64,000 nt of DNA from NCBI RefSeq assembly GCF_900116515.1, contig NZ_FPBA01000011.1, positions 1-64,000 of the forward strand, given 5' to 3'. The first letter of the stretch is position 1. Every line of letters begins with the position of its first letter. The notes under the pieces were generated by a model that ran no database searches, had not been told where the DNA came from, and saw only the letters and a list, made by a program, of their open reading frames with translations. The position numbers and the translations under genes are program-made. Source of the DNA: Geodermatophilus amargosae (GTDB taxonomy: Bacteria; Actinomycetota; Actinomycetes; Mycobacteriales; Geodermatophilaceae). Shown here piece after piece: positions 33,330-43,286 of this stretch.

Positions 33330-33809
33330 GTGTCCCGCACCCGCCGTACCGCCCTCGCCGCCGCCGTCCTGCTCGCCGGCGCCGGCACCGCCCTAGCCGT
33401 GGTCCCGACCGCGGCCGCCGATCCCACGCTGCACCTGACGAGCGTCGCCGTCCCCGACCGCAACACCGACCTCGACCTCGGCACCCCCGGGCCCAGCACG
33501 GGCGACACCCAGGTCTTCGCCGACGACCTCCGGCGCGACGGCCGGACGGTCGGCACGAGCACCGGCAGCTGCACCGTCGCCGCCCTGTCGGAGAGCCGAC
33601 TGGTCGTCGCCTGCACGGCCACGCTGGCCCTGCCGAGCGGCCAGATCACCACCCAGGGCGTCGCCGACGAGGACCCCGCTGCGGGACCCACCGGCGTCAC
33701 CTGGGCGGTCACCGGCGGGACCGGCCGCTACGCCGGAGCCGGCGGGGAGGTGGTCGGCACCTTCCGCCCCGACAGCGACGTCGTGGACCTCGAGGTCCGG
33801 CTGCGCTGA
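33330..33809 (+). CDS. secreted allene-oxide-cyclase/dirigent-like barrel protein
   Basis: GTG 33330 behind ggaaggag gives 159 residues with a signal peptide (VSRTRRTALAAAVLLAGAGT, cleavage near TAAADP). The mature part has the pattern of small beta-barrel proteins related to allene oxide cyclase and dirigent proteins: LHLTSVAVPDRNTDLDLGTP, GTSTGSCTVAAL, LALPSGQITTQGV, VTGGTGRYAGAGGEVVGTFR. Bacterial members are extracellular with unknown substrates. Co-transcribed with the upstream membrane protein gene. Confidence 0.8.
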   Translation: MSRTRRTALAAAVLLAGAGTALAVVPTAAADPTLHLTSVAVPDRNTDLDLGTPGPSTGDTQVFADDLRRDGRTVGTSTGSCTVAALSESRLVVACTATLALPSGQITTQGVADEDPAAGPTGVTWAVTGGTGRYAGAGGEVVGTFRPDSDVVDLEVRLR

Positions 33810-33821
33810 CCTGCGCCCGCG

Positions 33822-33854
33822 CCGGGACCGCCCGCACCCCGCGGGCGGTCCCGG
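33822..33854 (+). terminator. 14-bp stem-loop after the barrel-protein gene
   Basis: Arms ccgggaccgcccgc and gcgggcggtcccgg pair with an acccc loop, 12 bp after the stop codon at 33,809 and ahead of the DUF488 gene. It should insulate the two transcription units. Confidence 0.75.
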
Positions 33855-33881
33855 TGCCGCGTGCCGGGTAGGAGGTGCCCC

Positions 33882-34421
33882 GTGCTGCTCACCGTGGGCC
33901 ACGGCCCCGAGGACCGCACCGCGCTGGCCGCCCGACTGCGCGGTGCCGCGGTGGAGCTGGTGGTCGACGTCCGCCGCTTCCCGGGCAGCCGCGCCAACCC
34001 CGACGTCCGGCGCGAGGCGCTCGCCGACTGGCTGCCGGACGCCGGCGTCGGCTACCGGTGGGAGGAGCGGCTCGGCGGGCGCCGGCGCCTGCCCCCGGGC
34101 GAGCCGGTGGCCGACGGCTGGTGGACCGTCGTGCAGTTCGCCGCCTACGCCGCGCACACCCGCACCGCGGAGTTCGCGGCCGCGCTCGACGAGGTGGTCG
34201 GCGACGCCGCGTCTGCCACGCTCGCCGTCATGTGCAGCGAGAGCGTGTGGTGGCGCTGCCACCGGCGGATCGTCGCCGACGTCGCAGTCCTCGCGCGGGG
34301 CGTCCCGGTCGACCACCTGATGCCCGACGGCCGGCGCGCCCCGCACCGCCCGTCGGAGGGCGCCGTCCTGGCCGACGACGGCCTGGTGCACTGGCCGGCG
34401 TCGGGCAGTGTGGGGCCATGA
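33882..34421 (+). CDS. DUF488 domain protein
   Basis: GTG 33882 behind ggaggtg gives 179 residues. The DUF488 pattern is present: LLTVGHGPEDRTALAARLRG, VELVVDVRRFPGSRANPDVR, YRWEERLGGRRRLP, and a Cys/His box MCSESVWWRCHRRIVADVAV. The biochemical role of DUF488 is not established; the Cys and His residues look like metal or catalytic sites. Its TGA overlaps the ATG of a 37-codon frame (ATGA), starting a coupled trio. Confidence 0.88.
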   Translation: MLLTVGHGPEDRTALAARLRGAAVELVVDVRRFPGSRANPDVRREALADWLPDAGVGYRWEERLGGRRRLPPGEPVADGWWTVVQFAAYAAHTRTAEFAAALDEVVGDAASATLAVMCSESVWWRCHRRIVADVAVLARGVPVDHLMPDGRRAPHRPSEGAVLADDGLVHWPASGSVGP

Positions 34422-34531
34422 CGGTGCACGTGGCCGCGATGGAGCCGCCGAGCGTCACCTCCCCCGGGGTGACGTCCGCCCCGGCGGCGCACGGGGCCCT
34501 GGGCGCCGCGCTGCACCGGGACCGCCGGTGA
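34418..34531 (+). CDS. 37-residue protein coupled between two genes
   Basis: ATG 34418 overlaps the DUF488 stop by 4 bp, and its own TGA (34,529-34,531) overlaps GTG 34528 of the next gene by 4 bp. The peptide begins MTVHVAAMEPPSVTSPGVTS and ends HRDRR. It is too short for a domain. It may be a real microprotein or simply a coupling frame that carries ribosomes to the next gene. Confidence 0.5.
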   Translation: MTVHVAAMEPPSVTSPGVTSAPAAHGALGAALHRDRR

Positions 34532-35106
34532 CCCAGCTCCCGCCGTTGAGACCCGTACACCTCCTGGTGCTGCACGGGCTCGGCCGGACGCCGGCCCGTG
34601 ACCTGCTGCGGGCCACCGTCCGGCAGCTGGTCGACGACGGCGTCCTGACCCTGGCCGAGGAGCACGCGCCCGGTGCCGGCCGGCCGCGTCTGGTGCTGCG
34701 CAGGGGGCCCCGCTGGGAGCCCTACGGGCGGGCCGAGCCGGTCGCCCAGGCGATCGCGCGGATGCCGGCCGAGGTCGCCGGAGACGTCGACGGCTGGGAA
34801 CTCGGACGGGTCGCTCGACGCCTGGCGCGGAAGCGGCGGCTGGTCACCGAGGTGCGGATCGGCGCCCTCAGCGTGCCCTTCGGCCACCGGCTCGTCGTCC
34901 CGTCCTTCAACCGGTGGCTCTCCCAGTTCCGCCCACGGCACCGGCGCACGTGGGCGGGCGAGGAGGTCCTCCGGCGGCGGCACGACCGGTCCGGCGGTGC
35001 TCCCGACGCCGTCGTGGGCGGTGGCGCGGGCATCCACCCGGCCTTCGACGCCACGTTCGACTCCGGCTTCGGCGGTGGCGGGAACGGCGGTGGCCGCGGG
35101 GACTGA
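34528..35106 (+). CDS. hypothetical protein with winged-helix-like start and Gly-rich tail
   Basis: GTG 34528 opens 192 residues. The N-terminal part (LLRATVRQLVDDGVLTLAEE, then PRLVLRRGP) resembles a winged helix, and a middle helical part carries RLARKRRLVTEVRIGALSV. The end is Gly-rich (FDSGFGGGGNGGGRGD), a tail common in actinobacterial membrane-associated or low-complexity proteins. No family can be named. It is translationally coupled to the DUF488 pair. Confidence 0.65.
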   Translation: MTQLPPLRPVHLLVLHGLGRTPARDLLRATVRQLVDDGVLTLAEEHAPGAGRPRLVLRRGPRWEPYGRAEPVAQAIARMPAEVAGDVDGWELGRVARRLARKRRLVTEVRIGALSVPFGHRLVVPSFNRWLSQFRPRHRRTWAGEEVLRRRHDRSGGAPDAVVGGGAGIHPAFDATFDSGFGGGGNGGGRGD

Positions 35107-35122
35107 CCGCGGCCGGGGCGAC

Positions 35123-36748
<1,626 letters not shown>

Positions 36749-36799
36749 GGGGGTCCTCCAGGGAGAGGCGGCAGAAACGGCCGTTTCCGCCGGTGGGGG

Positions 36800-37738
36800 T
36801 CAGCGGGAGACGAGGGCGCGGAGGAAGAAGCGGAGGTTGGCCGGCCGCTCGGCCAGCCGGCGGACGAAGTAGCCGTACCAGTCGGCGCCGTAGGGCACGT
36901 AGGCCCGCACGCGGGTGCCGGCGGCGGCCAGCCGGCGCTGCTCGTCGACGCGGATGCCGTGCAGCATCTGCACCTCCCACGAGTCGGCGGCGCGCCCGTA
37001 CTCGGCGGCCAGCCGCTGGGCCAGCGCCAGCATCGCCGGGTCGTGGCTGCCCACCATGGGGTAACCGGGCCCGCGCATGAGGACGCCGAGGCAGCGGGCG
37101 TAGGCGGCGTCGACGTCGGAACGGCCCTGGTGGGCCACCGACGGCGGCTCGTCGTAGGCGCCCTTGACCAGCCGCACCCGCGAGCCGGGCGTGGCGAGCG
37201 CGGCGGCGTCGTCCTCGGTGCGGCGCAGCGCGGACTGCAGCACCGCGCCGGTCTGCGGGTGCTCGCGGCGCAGCTCGGCGAGGACGGCGAGGGTGGCGTC
37301 GACGGTCGAGGAGTCCTCCATGTCGAGGGTGACCGTGGTGCCGATCCGCGCGGCGCACTCGACCACCGGCCGGACCAGCTCCAGCGACAGGTCCTCCCCG
37401 CCCGGCAGCGCCTGCCCGAAGGCGGACAGCTTGACCGACACCTCGGCGCGCGGGCCGAGGTCCATCGGCTCCAGCGCCTCGAGCAGGGCCAGGTAGGCGT
37501 CCCGGGAGGCGCGCGCCTCGCCGGGGTCGGTGACGTCCTCGCCGAGGTGGTCGAGGGTGACCGCGATCCCCTCGCCGGTCAGCCGCCCGACGACGGCCAG
37601 CGCCTCGGGCAGCGTCTCGCCGGCCACGAACCGCTGGACCACCCGCCGGGTGACCGGGGTGGCCATGGCCGCGCGCCGCAGCGCGGGGCGGCGGGAGGCC
37701 CCCAGCAGCAGGGTCTTCGTGGAGAGCACGCAGCCCAC
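36800..37738 (-). CDS. putB: proline dehydrogenase
   Basis: The 312-residue FAD enzyme has the proline dehydrogenase TIM-barrel signatures: EVSVKLSAFGQALPG, TVTLDMEDSSTVDATLAVL, VRLVKGAYDEPPSVAHQG, VGSHDPAMLALAQ and the C-terminal YVPYGADWYGYFVRRLAERP substrate helix. It is the short monofunctional actinobacterial type that converts proline to P5C, passed to PruA encoded just downstream. Confidence 0.95.
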   Translation of the reverse strand: MGCVLSTKTLLLGASRRPALRRAAMATPVTRRVVQRFVAGETLPEALAVVGRLTGEGIAVTLDHLGEDVTDPGEARASRDAYLALLEALEPMDLGPRAEVSVKLSAFGQALPGGEDLSLELVRPVVECAARIGTTVTLDMEDSSTVDATLAVLAELRREHPQTGAVLQSALRRTEDDAAALATPGSRVRLVKGAYDEPPSVAHQGRSDVDAAYARCLGVLMRGPGYPMVGSHDPAMLALAQRLAAEYGRAADSWEVQMLHGIRVDEQRRLAAAGTRVRAYVPYGADWYGYFVRRLAERPANLRFFLRALVSR

Positions 37739-37834
37739 CTCCGTCGTCGTCGCTGTCCCAGACGCTAGGAGGGTGCGACCCGGGTCACCAGAGACGGACG
37801 TACGGACTACCCGGACCTGCCCTCATACAGTCGT
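37739..37834. promoter_or_regulatory. divergent promoter region of the proline catabolic operon
   Basis: The 96 bp between putB and the PucR gene must hold both promoters. A short inverted repeat catac-agtc-gtatg lies at about 37,824-37,837, overlapping the regulator start codon, and gtacgtacgg-like sequence lies near 37,800. Either could be the regulator's binding site. Confidence 0.4.
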
Positions 37835-38953
37835 ATGGTGCGCGACGACCTGCAGGACGTGGTGGACGAGGTCGCCCGGCTGCTCGGGGCCCCGGCCACC
37901 CTCGAGGACGTCGACTTCACCCTCCTCGCCTTCGCCGCCCACCCGCTCGACGACGGCGAGACCGCGATGGACGCCGTCCGCACCCGCTCCATCCTCGGCC
38001 GCGGCTCCACCCCGGCCACCCGCCGCTGGTTCGAGGACCTCGGCATCGCCCGGGCCGAGCACCCGGTGCGCACCCCTGCCGATCCGGCCGCCGGCATCCT
38101 CACCCGCCTGCTCCTGCCGGTGCGGTCCGGCGGCCGCACCCTCGGCTACCTCTGGCTGCTCGACGGCGGCCGCACCGACCCCGACGAGGACGCCGACCCG
38201 GCGCTCGCCGCGGCGGTCGCCCTGGCCGCCCGCGCGGGGCGGCTGCTGGCCGGCCGGGACGACGACGGCGAGGTCGGGAACGCCCTGCCCGCGGCGCTCA
38301 CCGGGACCGGGGCCGCGCACGAGCGGGCGGTGCGCACCCTGGCCGCCCGGCTCGGCGAGGACACCCCGCTGGCGCTCGTGGCGCTGCGCCCACCGGCGGG
38401 CGACCTGCCCGGGGGGTGGGCTCCCCCGCCGTCGGCCGCGGTGCTGCGCGGCGACGACGGGCACCCCGCCGTCGCCGTCCTGGTGCGGCTGTCGCGCGCC
38501 GGCGACCTGCGCCCGGCCGCGACCACCGCGTCGGCGGCGCTCGCCCGGCTGCGGGGCGCCTCCGCCGGGGTGTCCGAGCCGGCCGACGGCCCCGCCGGCC
38601 TCGCCGCCCGCTGGGCACAGGCGCACACCGCGGCCCGGGTCGCGGCCGTGGCGCCGGGGCTCGCGCCGGTGGCCCGGTGGTCCGAGCTCGGCGGCTGGCG
38701 GGTCGCGGCGGCGCTGGCGGCACCCGACCCGGCGGTGGCGCCGCTGCTCGCCGACCCGGTCATGGCCGCCACCGCCGAGGCCTACCTGGACGCGGCCGGC
38801 AGCGTGGCCCGGACGTCGGCGGTCCTGTCGGTCCACCGCCAGACGCTGTACTACCGGCTGGGCCGGATCACCGCCCTGACCGGCCTGGACCTCGCCGACG
38901 GCGACACCCGGCTCCTCGTGCACGCCTCGCTGCGCCGGGCGCGGCTGCCCTGA
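37835..38953 (+). CDS. PucR-family transcriptional regulator of proline use
   Basis: The 372-residue protein starts at ATG 37835. The N-terminal half resembles a GAF/PucR-like sensor (RSILGRGSTPATRRWFEDLG, LLLPVRSGGRTLGYLWLLDG). The C-terminus is a PucR HTH_30 domain (LDAAGSVARTSAVLSVHRQT, LYYRLGRITALTGLDLADGD). Such regulators sit divergent from putB/pruA in many actinobacteria, where they activate proline catabolism in response to proline. The close head-to-head arrangement here fits that role. Confidence 0.9.
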   Translation: MVRDDLQDVVDEVARLLGAPATLEDVDFTLLAFAAHPLDDGETAMDAVRTRSILGRGSTPATRRWFEDLGIARAEHPVRTPADPAAGILTRLLLPVRSGGRTLGYLWLLDGGRTDPDEDADPALAAAVALAARAGRLLAGRDDDGEVGNALPAALTGTGAAHERAVRTLAARLGEDTPLALVALRPPAGDLPGGWAPPPSAAVLRGDDGHPAVAVLVRLSRAGDLRPAATTASAALARLRGASAGVSEPADGPAGLAARWAQAHTAARVAAVAPGLAPVARWSELGGWRVAAALAAPDPAVAPLLADPVMAATAEAYLDAAGSVARTSAVLSVHRQTLYYRLGRITALTGLDLADGDTRLLVHASLRRARLP

Positions 38954-38956
38954 GCC

Positions 38957-39436
38957 TCAGCCGCGGGTGCGGAGCCTGCGGTCGGCGTCGCCGAGCACCG
39001 TGGGCACCAGACGGCGGTGGACGGCGGACAGCGGCGGCCACACGAGCCGGCCCCACCACCGGTCGTACTGCAGGCAGGTGGTCAGCGACACCCGGCGTCC
39101 GGCGGTCTGGACGACGAGGTTGCCGCGCAGGGACCGGGAGGCCGCCTCCAGGCGGATCCAGTCCCCGCCCCGCCCTCCGACCCGCCAACCCGCCACGGTG
39201 TCCGGCGAGGGGACCGGAGCGAGACGGAGCCCGAGCAGGCCGCGCCAGATGAACCGCTCCACGGCGCTGGGGACGTCGCCGAACATCGCCCGGGCCCACT
39301 GCTCGGGGGTCGTGTCCACGTCCGCGACCATCGTGCACCGGTCGGCGTAGTCGATGTCGGGCAGGGAGGACAGCGCCCGTGCGGACGCGGTCACCCCGCG
39401 CAGGACCCCCGTGGTGCTGAGAACCGTCGTGCTCAT
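38957..39436 (-). CDS. DUF2867-like protein
   Basis: This 159-residue protein has the DUF2867 pattern (DYADRCTMVADVDTTPEQWA, then ERFIWRGLLGLRLAP, then WGRLVWPPLSAVHRRLVPTV). The family is often fused to or found beside NAD-dependent epimerases and has a START-like fold with unknown function. It is divergent from a TetR gene, and two matching operator sequences lie between them, so it is the likely repressed target. Confidence 0.8.
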   Translation of the reverse strand: MSTTVLSTTGVLRGVTASARALSSLPDIDYADRCTMVADVDTTPEQWARAMFGDVPSAVERFIWRGLLGLRLAPVPSPDTVAGWRVGGRGGDWIRLEAASRSLRGNLVVQTAGRRVSLTTCLQYDRWWGRLVWPPLSAVHRRLVPTVLGDADRRLRTRG

Positions 39437-39455
39437 CGCCGTGTCTCCCTCGCCT

Positions 39456-39508
39456 CGTATACGGTCCCGTACAGACGAGGTTAGCGGATGTGTACGCTGG
39501 CGTATACA
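39456..39508. promoter_or_regulatory. paired 18-bp operators for the TetR regulator
   Basis: Two copies of a semi-palindrome occur in opposite orientation: TGTACGCTGGCGTATACA at 39,491-39,508 (plus strand) and TGTACGGGACCGTATACG at 39,473-39,456 (minus strand). Thirteen of 18 positions match, all in the two half-sites TGTACG and CGTATAC. Each is close to one start codon of the divergent DUF2867 and TetR genes. Confidence 0.75.
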
Positions 39509-39522
39509 GGCGAGGAGGACCG

Positions 39523-40131
39523 GTGGGCGCGATCCGCACGACGCGTGAGAGGTGGATCGAGCAGGGGCTGCAGGCGCTCGCCGCCGGGGGTCCCGACGCC
39601 GTCCGCGTCGAGGCGCTGGCCAAGGACCTCGGCGTCACCAAGGGTGGCTTCTACGGGTCGTTCGCCGACCGCAACGCGCTCCTCGAGGCCATGTTGGACA
39701 CCTGGGAGCGGGAGGCCACCGACGACGTGCTCGACCGCATCGAGCGCGAGGGGGGCGACCCGCGGACGCGGATCGAGCGGGCGGGCACGCTCACCTTCTC
39801 CGACGACCGCCTGCTGCCCATCGACCTCGCGGTCCGGGACTGGGCCCGGCGCGACGAGGCGGTCGCCGAGCGCCTCCGCCGGGTGGACGACCGGCGCATG
39901 GGGTTGCTCCGCGAGATGATCGGCACCTTCTGCACCGACCCCGACGAGGTCGAGGCCCGCAGCCTGCTCGCCTTCTGCGTGGCGATCGGCGAGCACTTCC
40001 TCGCCGCCGACCACGGCGACCGCACCCGGGCGCAGGTCCTCGCCCGCGCCGCCGACCTGCTGCTCGACCGTCCGCCGAGGACCCCGCCCCCGCCTCCCGG
40101 GGACGGACCGGGCGCACCCTCCACCTCCTGA
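39523..40131 (+). CDS. TetR-family transcriptional regulator
   Basis: GTG 39523 behind gaggagg gives 202 residues. The TetR HTH is clear (EQGLQALAAGGPDAVRVEAL, AKDLGVTKGGFYGSFADRNA, LLEAMLDTWE). The C-terminal ligand domain is not recognisable, and a Pro-rich tail ends the protein. The operators just upstream suggest autorepression and control of the divergent DUF2867 gene. Confidence 0.92.
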   Translation: MGAIRTTRERWIEQGLQALAAGGPDAVRVEALAKDLGVTKGGFYGSFADRNALLEAMLDTWEREATDDVLDRIEREGGDPRTRIERAGTLTFSDDRLLPIDLAVRDWARRDEAVAERLRRVDDRRMGLLREMIGTFCTDPDEVEARSLLAFCVAIGEHFLAADHGDRTRAQVLARAADLLLDRPPRTPPPPPGDGPGAPSTS

Positions 40132-40239
40132 CCCGAGGCCGGCTGCGTCCGCCCGCCGGCGAGGGTGACCGAGACTGTTGCGTATCGCACCCCTTCTGCC
40201 GCGACGCCGCTCCCGGGGTGACCTACCCTCGGGTGGCTG

Positions 40240-40878
40240 ATGGCTGCGGGAGGAGAGGCGTTGCCTCGAGACGCTGGCGGCGCCGGCGACGTCCTCCGGG
40301 ACCTGCGCACGGCCACCGCCGCAGAGCACGAACAGGTCGAGGCCACCCTCGACCTGATGGACCCGGCACTGGACCGCGATCGGCTGGTCGACGTCCTCTC
40401 GCGGCTGCACGCCTTCTGGTCGGCGGCCGAGGCCGGGCTGGACGACTGGGCCGCCCGGCACCGCGCCGACGCCGCCGCCCTCGACTGGGCGCGCCGCCGC
40501 CGCACCGGCCTCTACGCCGCCGACCTGTCCGCCCTCGGCGGCTCGGCCGGCGACGACCGGCCGGACCTGCCGCCGGTCGACGGCACCGACGAGGCGCTGG
40601 GCCGGCTCTACGTCCTCGAGGGCTCGACCCTCGGCGGCACGTTCATCGACCGCCACCTCGCCACCGTGCCCGGGCCGGCCGGCGGCCTGCGGGTGCGGGC
40701 GTTCAGCCCCTACGGCGAGGACACCGGCGCGATGTGGGCCGCGTTCCGCCGGTTCACCCGGGCGCACGTGGACGGTGGCGGCGACGCCGGACGGGTGGTC
40801 GCCGCGGCCCGCCAGACCTTCGCCGTCCTCGCCGAGTGGTGCGCTCCGGCCGCCCGGGTGCAGGGGGCCGACGCGTGA
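40240..40878 (+). CDS. bphO: biliverdin-forming heme oxygenase (phytochrome-linked)
   Basis: This 212-residue protein is a heme oxygenase-like helical protein: LRTATAAEHEQVEATLDLMD carries the proximal heme His, and RLYVLEGSTLGGTFIDRHLA is the distal Gly-rich helix. It opens heme to biliverdin. Its stop overlaps the phytochrome start by 4 bp (GTGA), so chromophore and apoprotein are made together. TTG 40261, with a perfect ggaggag five bases upstream, may be the true start instead of ATG 40240. Confidence 0.9.
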   Translation: MAAGGEALPRDAGGAGDVLRDLRTATAAEHEQVEATLDLMDPALDRDRLVDVLSRLHAFWSAAEAGLDDWAARHRADAAALDWARRRRTGLYAADLSALGGSAGDDRPDLPPVDGTDEALGRLYVLEGSTLGGTFIDRHLATVPGPAGGLRVRAFSPYGEDTGAMWAAFRRFTRAHVDGGGDAGRVVAAARQTFAVLAEWCAPAARVQGADA

Positions 40879-43250
40879 CCGAGGTCGAGGCCACGTCCGG
40901 TCCCGGCACCGCCGGGGCGGACGTCGCGTGGCTGTCGCCCGGTGAGCCGGTCGACCTGGACAACTGCGCCCGCGAGCCCATCCACGTCCCGGGCAGCGTC
41001 CAGCCGCGCGGTGTGCTGCTGGCGGTCAGCGAGCCCGACCTGGTCGTCGTCCAGGCCTCGGAGAACCTGGCCGGGCTGACCGGCGTCGTCTGGTCCGACG
41101 CGCTGGACCGCCCGCTGGCCGACGTGCTGGGGGTGGCGCAGACCGAGGCCGTCGTCCGGTCGGCCAGCGCCTTCGGCGACCTGCGCGAGCGCAACCCGCT
41201 GGAGATCACCCTCGACGTCGACGGTGACCCGGTGCCGGTGGACGCCATCCTGCACCGGGCGGTGCTCTCCGGCGGCCGCGACGAGCACGGGCAGTCCGAC
41301 GACGGCGCCCCGCCGCTGACCAACCTCGTCGTCGAGCTGGAGCCGGCGCGCGGGCCGCGGCCGTTCTCCTTCCCGAACACCTACCAGGCGGTGCGCGGCA
41401 CGGTCACCGAGCTCAACCGGGCCTCGTCGCTGCAGGACCTCTACGACATCACCGCGCGGGCGGTGCGCGCCCTCACCGGCTTCGACCGGGTGATGGTCTA
41501 CCGCTACGACGCCGACTACAACGGCGAGGTCGTCGCCGAGGCGAAGGTCGAGGGACTCAACTCCTTCCTCGGCCTGCACTACCCCGCCTCGGACATCCCG
41601 GCCCAGGCCCGGGCGCTGTACGAGAAGAACTGGCTGCGGCTGATCAGCGACGTCGACTACGAGCCCAGCCGCATCCAGCCGGTCGCCCACCCGGCCACCG
41701 GCCGCCCGCTGGATCTCACGTACTCGACGCTGCGCAGCGTCTCGCCGATCCACGTCGAGTACCTGCAGAACATGGGCGTGCGCGCCTCGATGTCGATCTC
41801 GCTGCTGCGCGAGGACAGGCTGTGGGGGCTCATCGCCTGCCACCACTACGCCGGCCCGCACCAGCCCCCGTTCGCCACCCGCGCCGCCGCCGAGTTCCTC
41901 GGGTCGACGCTGTCGCTGCGGCTGGTCGACCGCACCGCCGAGGACGAGGTGCACCGTGCCCTGCAGGTGCGCTCCACCCTGGCCTGGCTGACCGCGGCCA
42001 CCCTCGACGAGGACCGCCCGCTGGCCGACACGCTGCTCGGCACCACCAGCCTCCTCGACGTCCTCCCCGCCGACGGCGTCACCGTCTGCCTGCAGGGCAG
42101 CACCGGCACCAAGGGCGCCGAGCTGCCCGCCGACGTCGTCGAGCGGCTGGTCTCCTGGGCCGTCGCCCGGGGCAGCGACGTCGTGGCCACCGACGCCCTG
42201 CAGGGCGAGGCGCCCGAGCTCGGCATCCCGGTGGACGTCGCCTGCGGCGTGCTGGTGCTCCCGCTGCCCGACGGCCAGCACGTGCTGTGGCACCGCCGCG
42301 AGGCCGTGCAGCACGTCGACTGGGGCGGCGACCCGCACAACAAGGCCCTCGCCGAGCGCGAGGGCGACCACGTCCGGCTCAGCCCGCGCAAGAGCTTCGA
42401 CCGCTGGCGGGAGACCGTCCGCGAGCGCTCCCACCCGTGGACGGCGCAGGAGCGCGCCGAGGTGGTGCAGCTGCGCGGCAACCTGCTCGAGGCCCTCTAC
42501 GCCCGCTCCCGCAGCATCGTGCGTGCCGCCGAGACGCTGCAGCGCAGCCTGCTCACCGAGCCGCCGCGATCGGAGTCGCTCGAGATGGCGGTGCGCTACG
42601 TGCCGGCCACCCGGGAGGCCCAGGTCGGCGGCGACTGGTACGACGTCTTCGTCCAGCCCGACGGCTCGACGATGCTGGTCATCGGCGACGTCGTCGGCCA
42701 CGACGTGCAGGCCGCCGCGTGCATGGCACAGCTGCGCGGGCTGCTGCGCGGGATCGCCTACGACAGCGGGCACAGCCCCGCGCAGGTGCTCGCCCGGCTC
42801 GACGCGGCCATCGACGGGTTGGGCCTGGGCGCCATGGCCACCGTGCTGGTCGGCCGGCTCGAGCAGACCGACGACGAGCGCGCGGCCGGGCTCACCCGCC
42901 TGCGCTGGGCCAGCGCCGGGCACCTGCCGCCGCTGGTCGTCGGCCCGGACGGCACGGGCACCACGCTCACCGGCGGCAGGCCCGGCATGCTGCTCGGCGT
43001 GAGCCCACAGGCGGTGCGCGCCGACGCCGAGGTGGTGCTCGAGCGCGGCTCGACCGTCCTGCTCTACACCGACGGCCTCGTCGAGCGCCGCGCCGAGGGC
43101 TTCGACGACGGCGTCGCCCGGCTCGGCCGGGCCCTCGCCGAGCTGCGCGGGCGGCCGGTCGCCGAGGTGTGCGACGAGGTGCTCGCGCGGATGGTCCCCG
43201 ACGGCGCCGAGGACGACGTCGCGCTGGTCGCCGTCCGCCTGGCGGGCTGA
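40875..43250 (+). CDS. bacteriophytochrome fused to SpoIIE-type (PP2C) phosphatase
   Basis: GTG 40875 gives 791 residues. Cys31 in LDNCAREPIHVPGSVQPRG is the biliverdin-binding Cys of bacteriophytochromes. PAS_2 (about 25-125), GAF (about 150-310, with LHYPASDIPAQARALYEKNW) and PHY (about 320-500, with SPRKSFDRWRETVR as the tongue) domains follow. Instead of a histidine kinase, the C-terminus (about 570-790) is a SpoIIE/PP2C phosphatase: REAQVGGDWYDVFVQPDGST, VIGDVVGHDVQAAACMAQLR, LLYTDGLVERR, DDVALVAVRL. The metal-binding Asp residues are present. Red/far-red light would thus control dephosphorylation, probably of an anti-sigma-factor antagonist in a partner-switching stress pathway. No STAS partner is adjacent; one STAS gene lies at 62,187. 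Confidence 0.95.
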   Translation: MTEVEATSGPGTAGADVAWLSPGEPVDLDNCAREPIHVPGSVQPRGVLLAVSEPDLVVVQASENLAGLTGVVWSDALDRPLADVLGVAQTEAVVRSASAFGDLRERNPLEITLDVDGDPVPVDAILHRAVLSGGRDEHGQSDDGAPPLTNLVVELEPARGPRPFSFPNTYQAVRGTVTELNRASSLQDLYDITARAVRALTGFDRVMVYRYDADYNGEVVAEAKVEGLNSFLGLHYPASDIPAQARALYEKNWLRLISDVDYEPSRIQPVAHPATGRPLDLTYSTLRSVSPIHVEYLQNMGVRASMSISLLREDRLWGLIACHHYAGPHQPPFATRAAAEFLGSTLSLRLVDRTAEDEVHRALQVRSTLAWLTAATLDEDRPLADTLLGTTSLLDVLPADGVTVCLQGSTGTKGAELPADVVERLVSWAVARGSDVVATDALQGEAPELGIPVDVACGVLVLPLPDGQHVLWHRREAVQHVDWGGDPHNKALAEREGDHVRLSPRKSFDRWRETVRERSHPWTAQERAEVVQLRGNLLEALYARSRSIVRAAETLQRSLLTEPPRSESLEMAVRYVPATREAQVGGDWYDVFVQPDGSTMLVIGDVVGHDVQAAACMAQLRGLLRGIAYDSGHSPAQVLARLDAAIDGLGLGAMATVLVGRLEQTDDERAAGLTRLRWASAGHLPPLVVGPDGTGTTLTGGRPGMLLGVSPQAVRADAEVVLERGSTVLLYTDGLVERRAEGFDDGVARLGRALAELRGRPVAEVCDEVLARMVPDGAEDDVALVAVRLAG

Positions 43251-43252
43251 GC

Positions 43253-43282
43253 GGACCCCCTCCCGGCCATCGGGAGGGGTCC
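43253..43282. terminator. stem-loop between convergent genes
   Basis: Arms ggaccccctcccg and cgggaggggtcc pair with one bulged C around gccat. It lies 3 bp after the phytochrome stop and 5 bp before the convergent gene's stop, so it can terminate both. Confidence 0.75.
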
Positions 43283-43286
43283 TCCT

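Noticed and set aside
39552-40874. Long plus-strand extension upstream of the phytochrome start
   Set aside because: It runs out of frame through TetR and heme oxygenase genes; only the part from GTG 40875 shows conserved motifs and a GTGA overlap.
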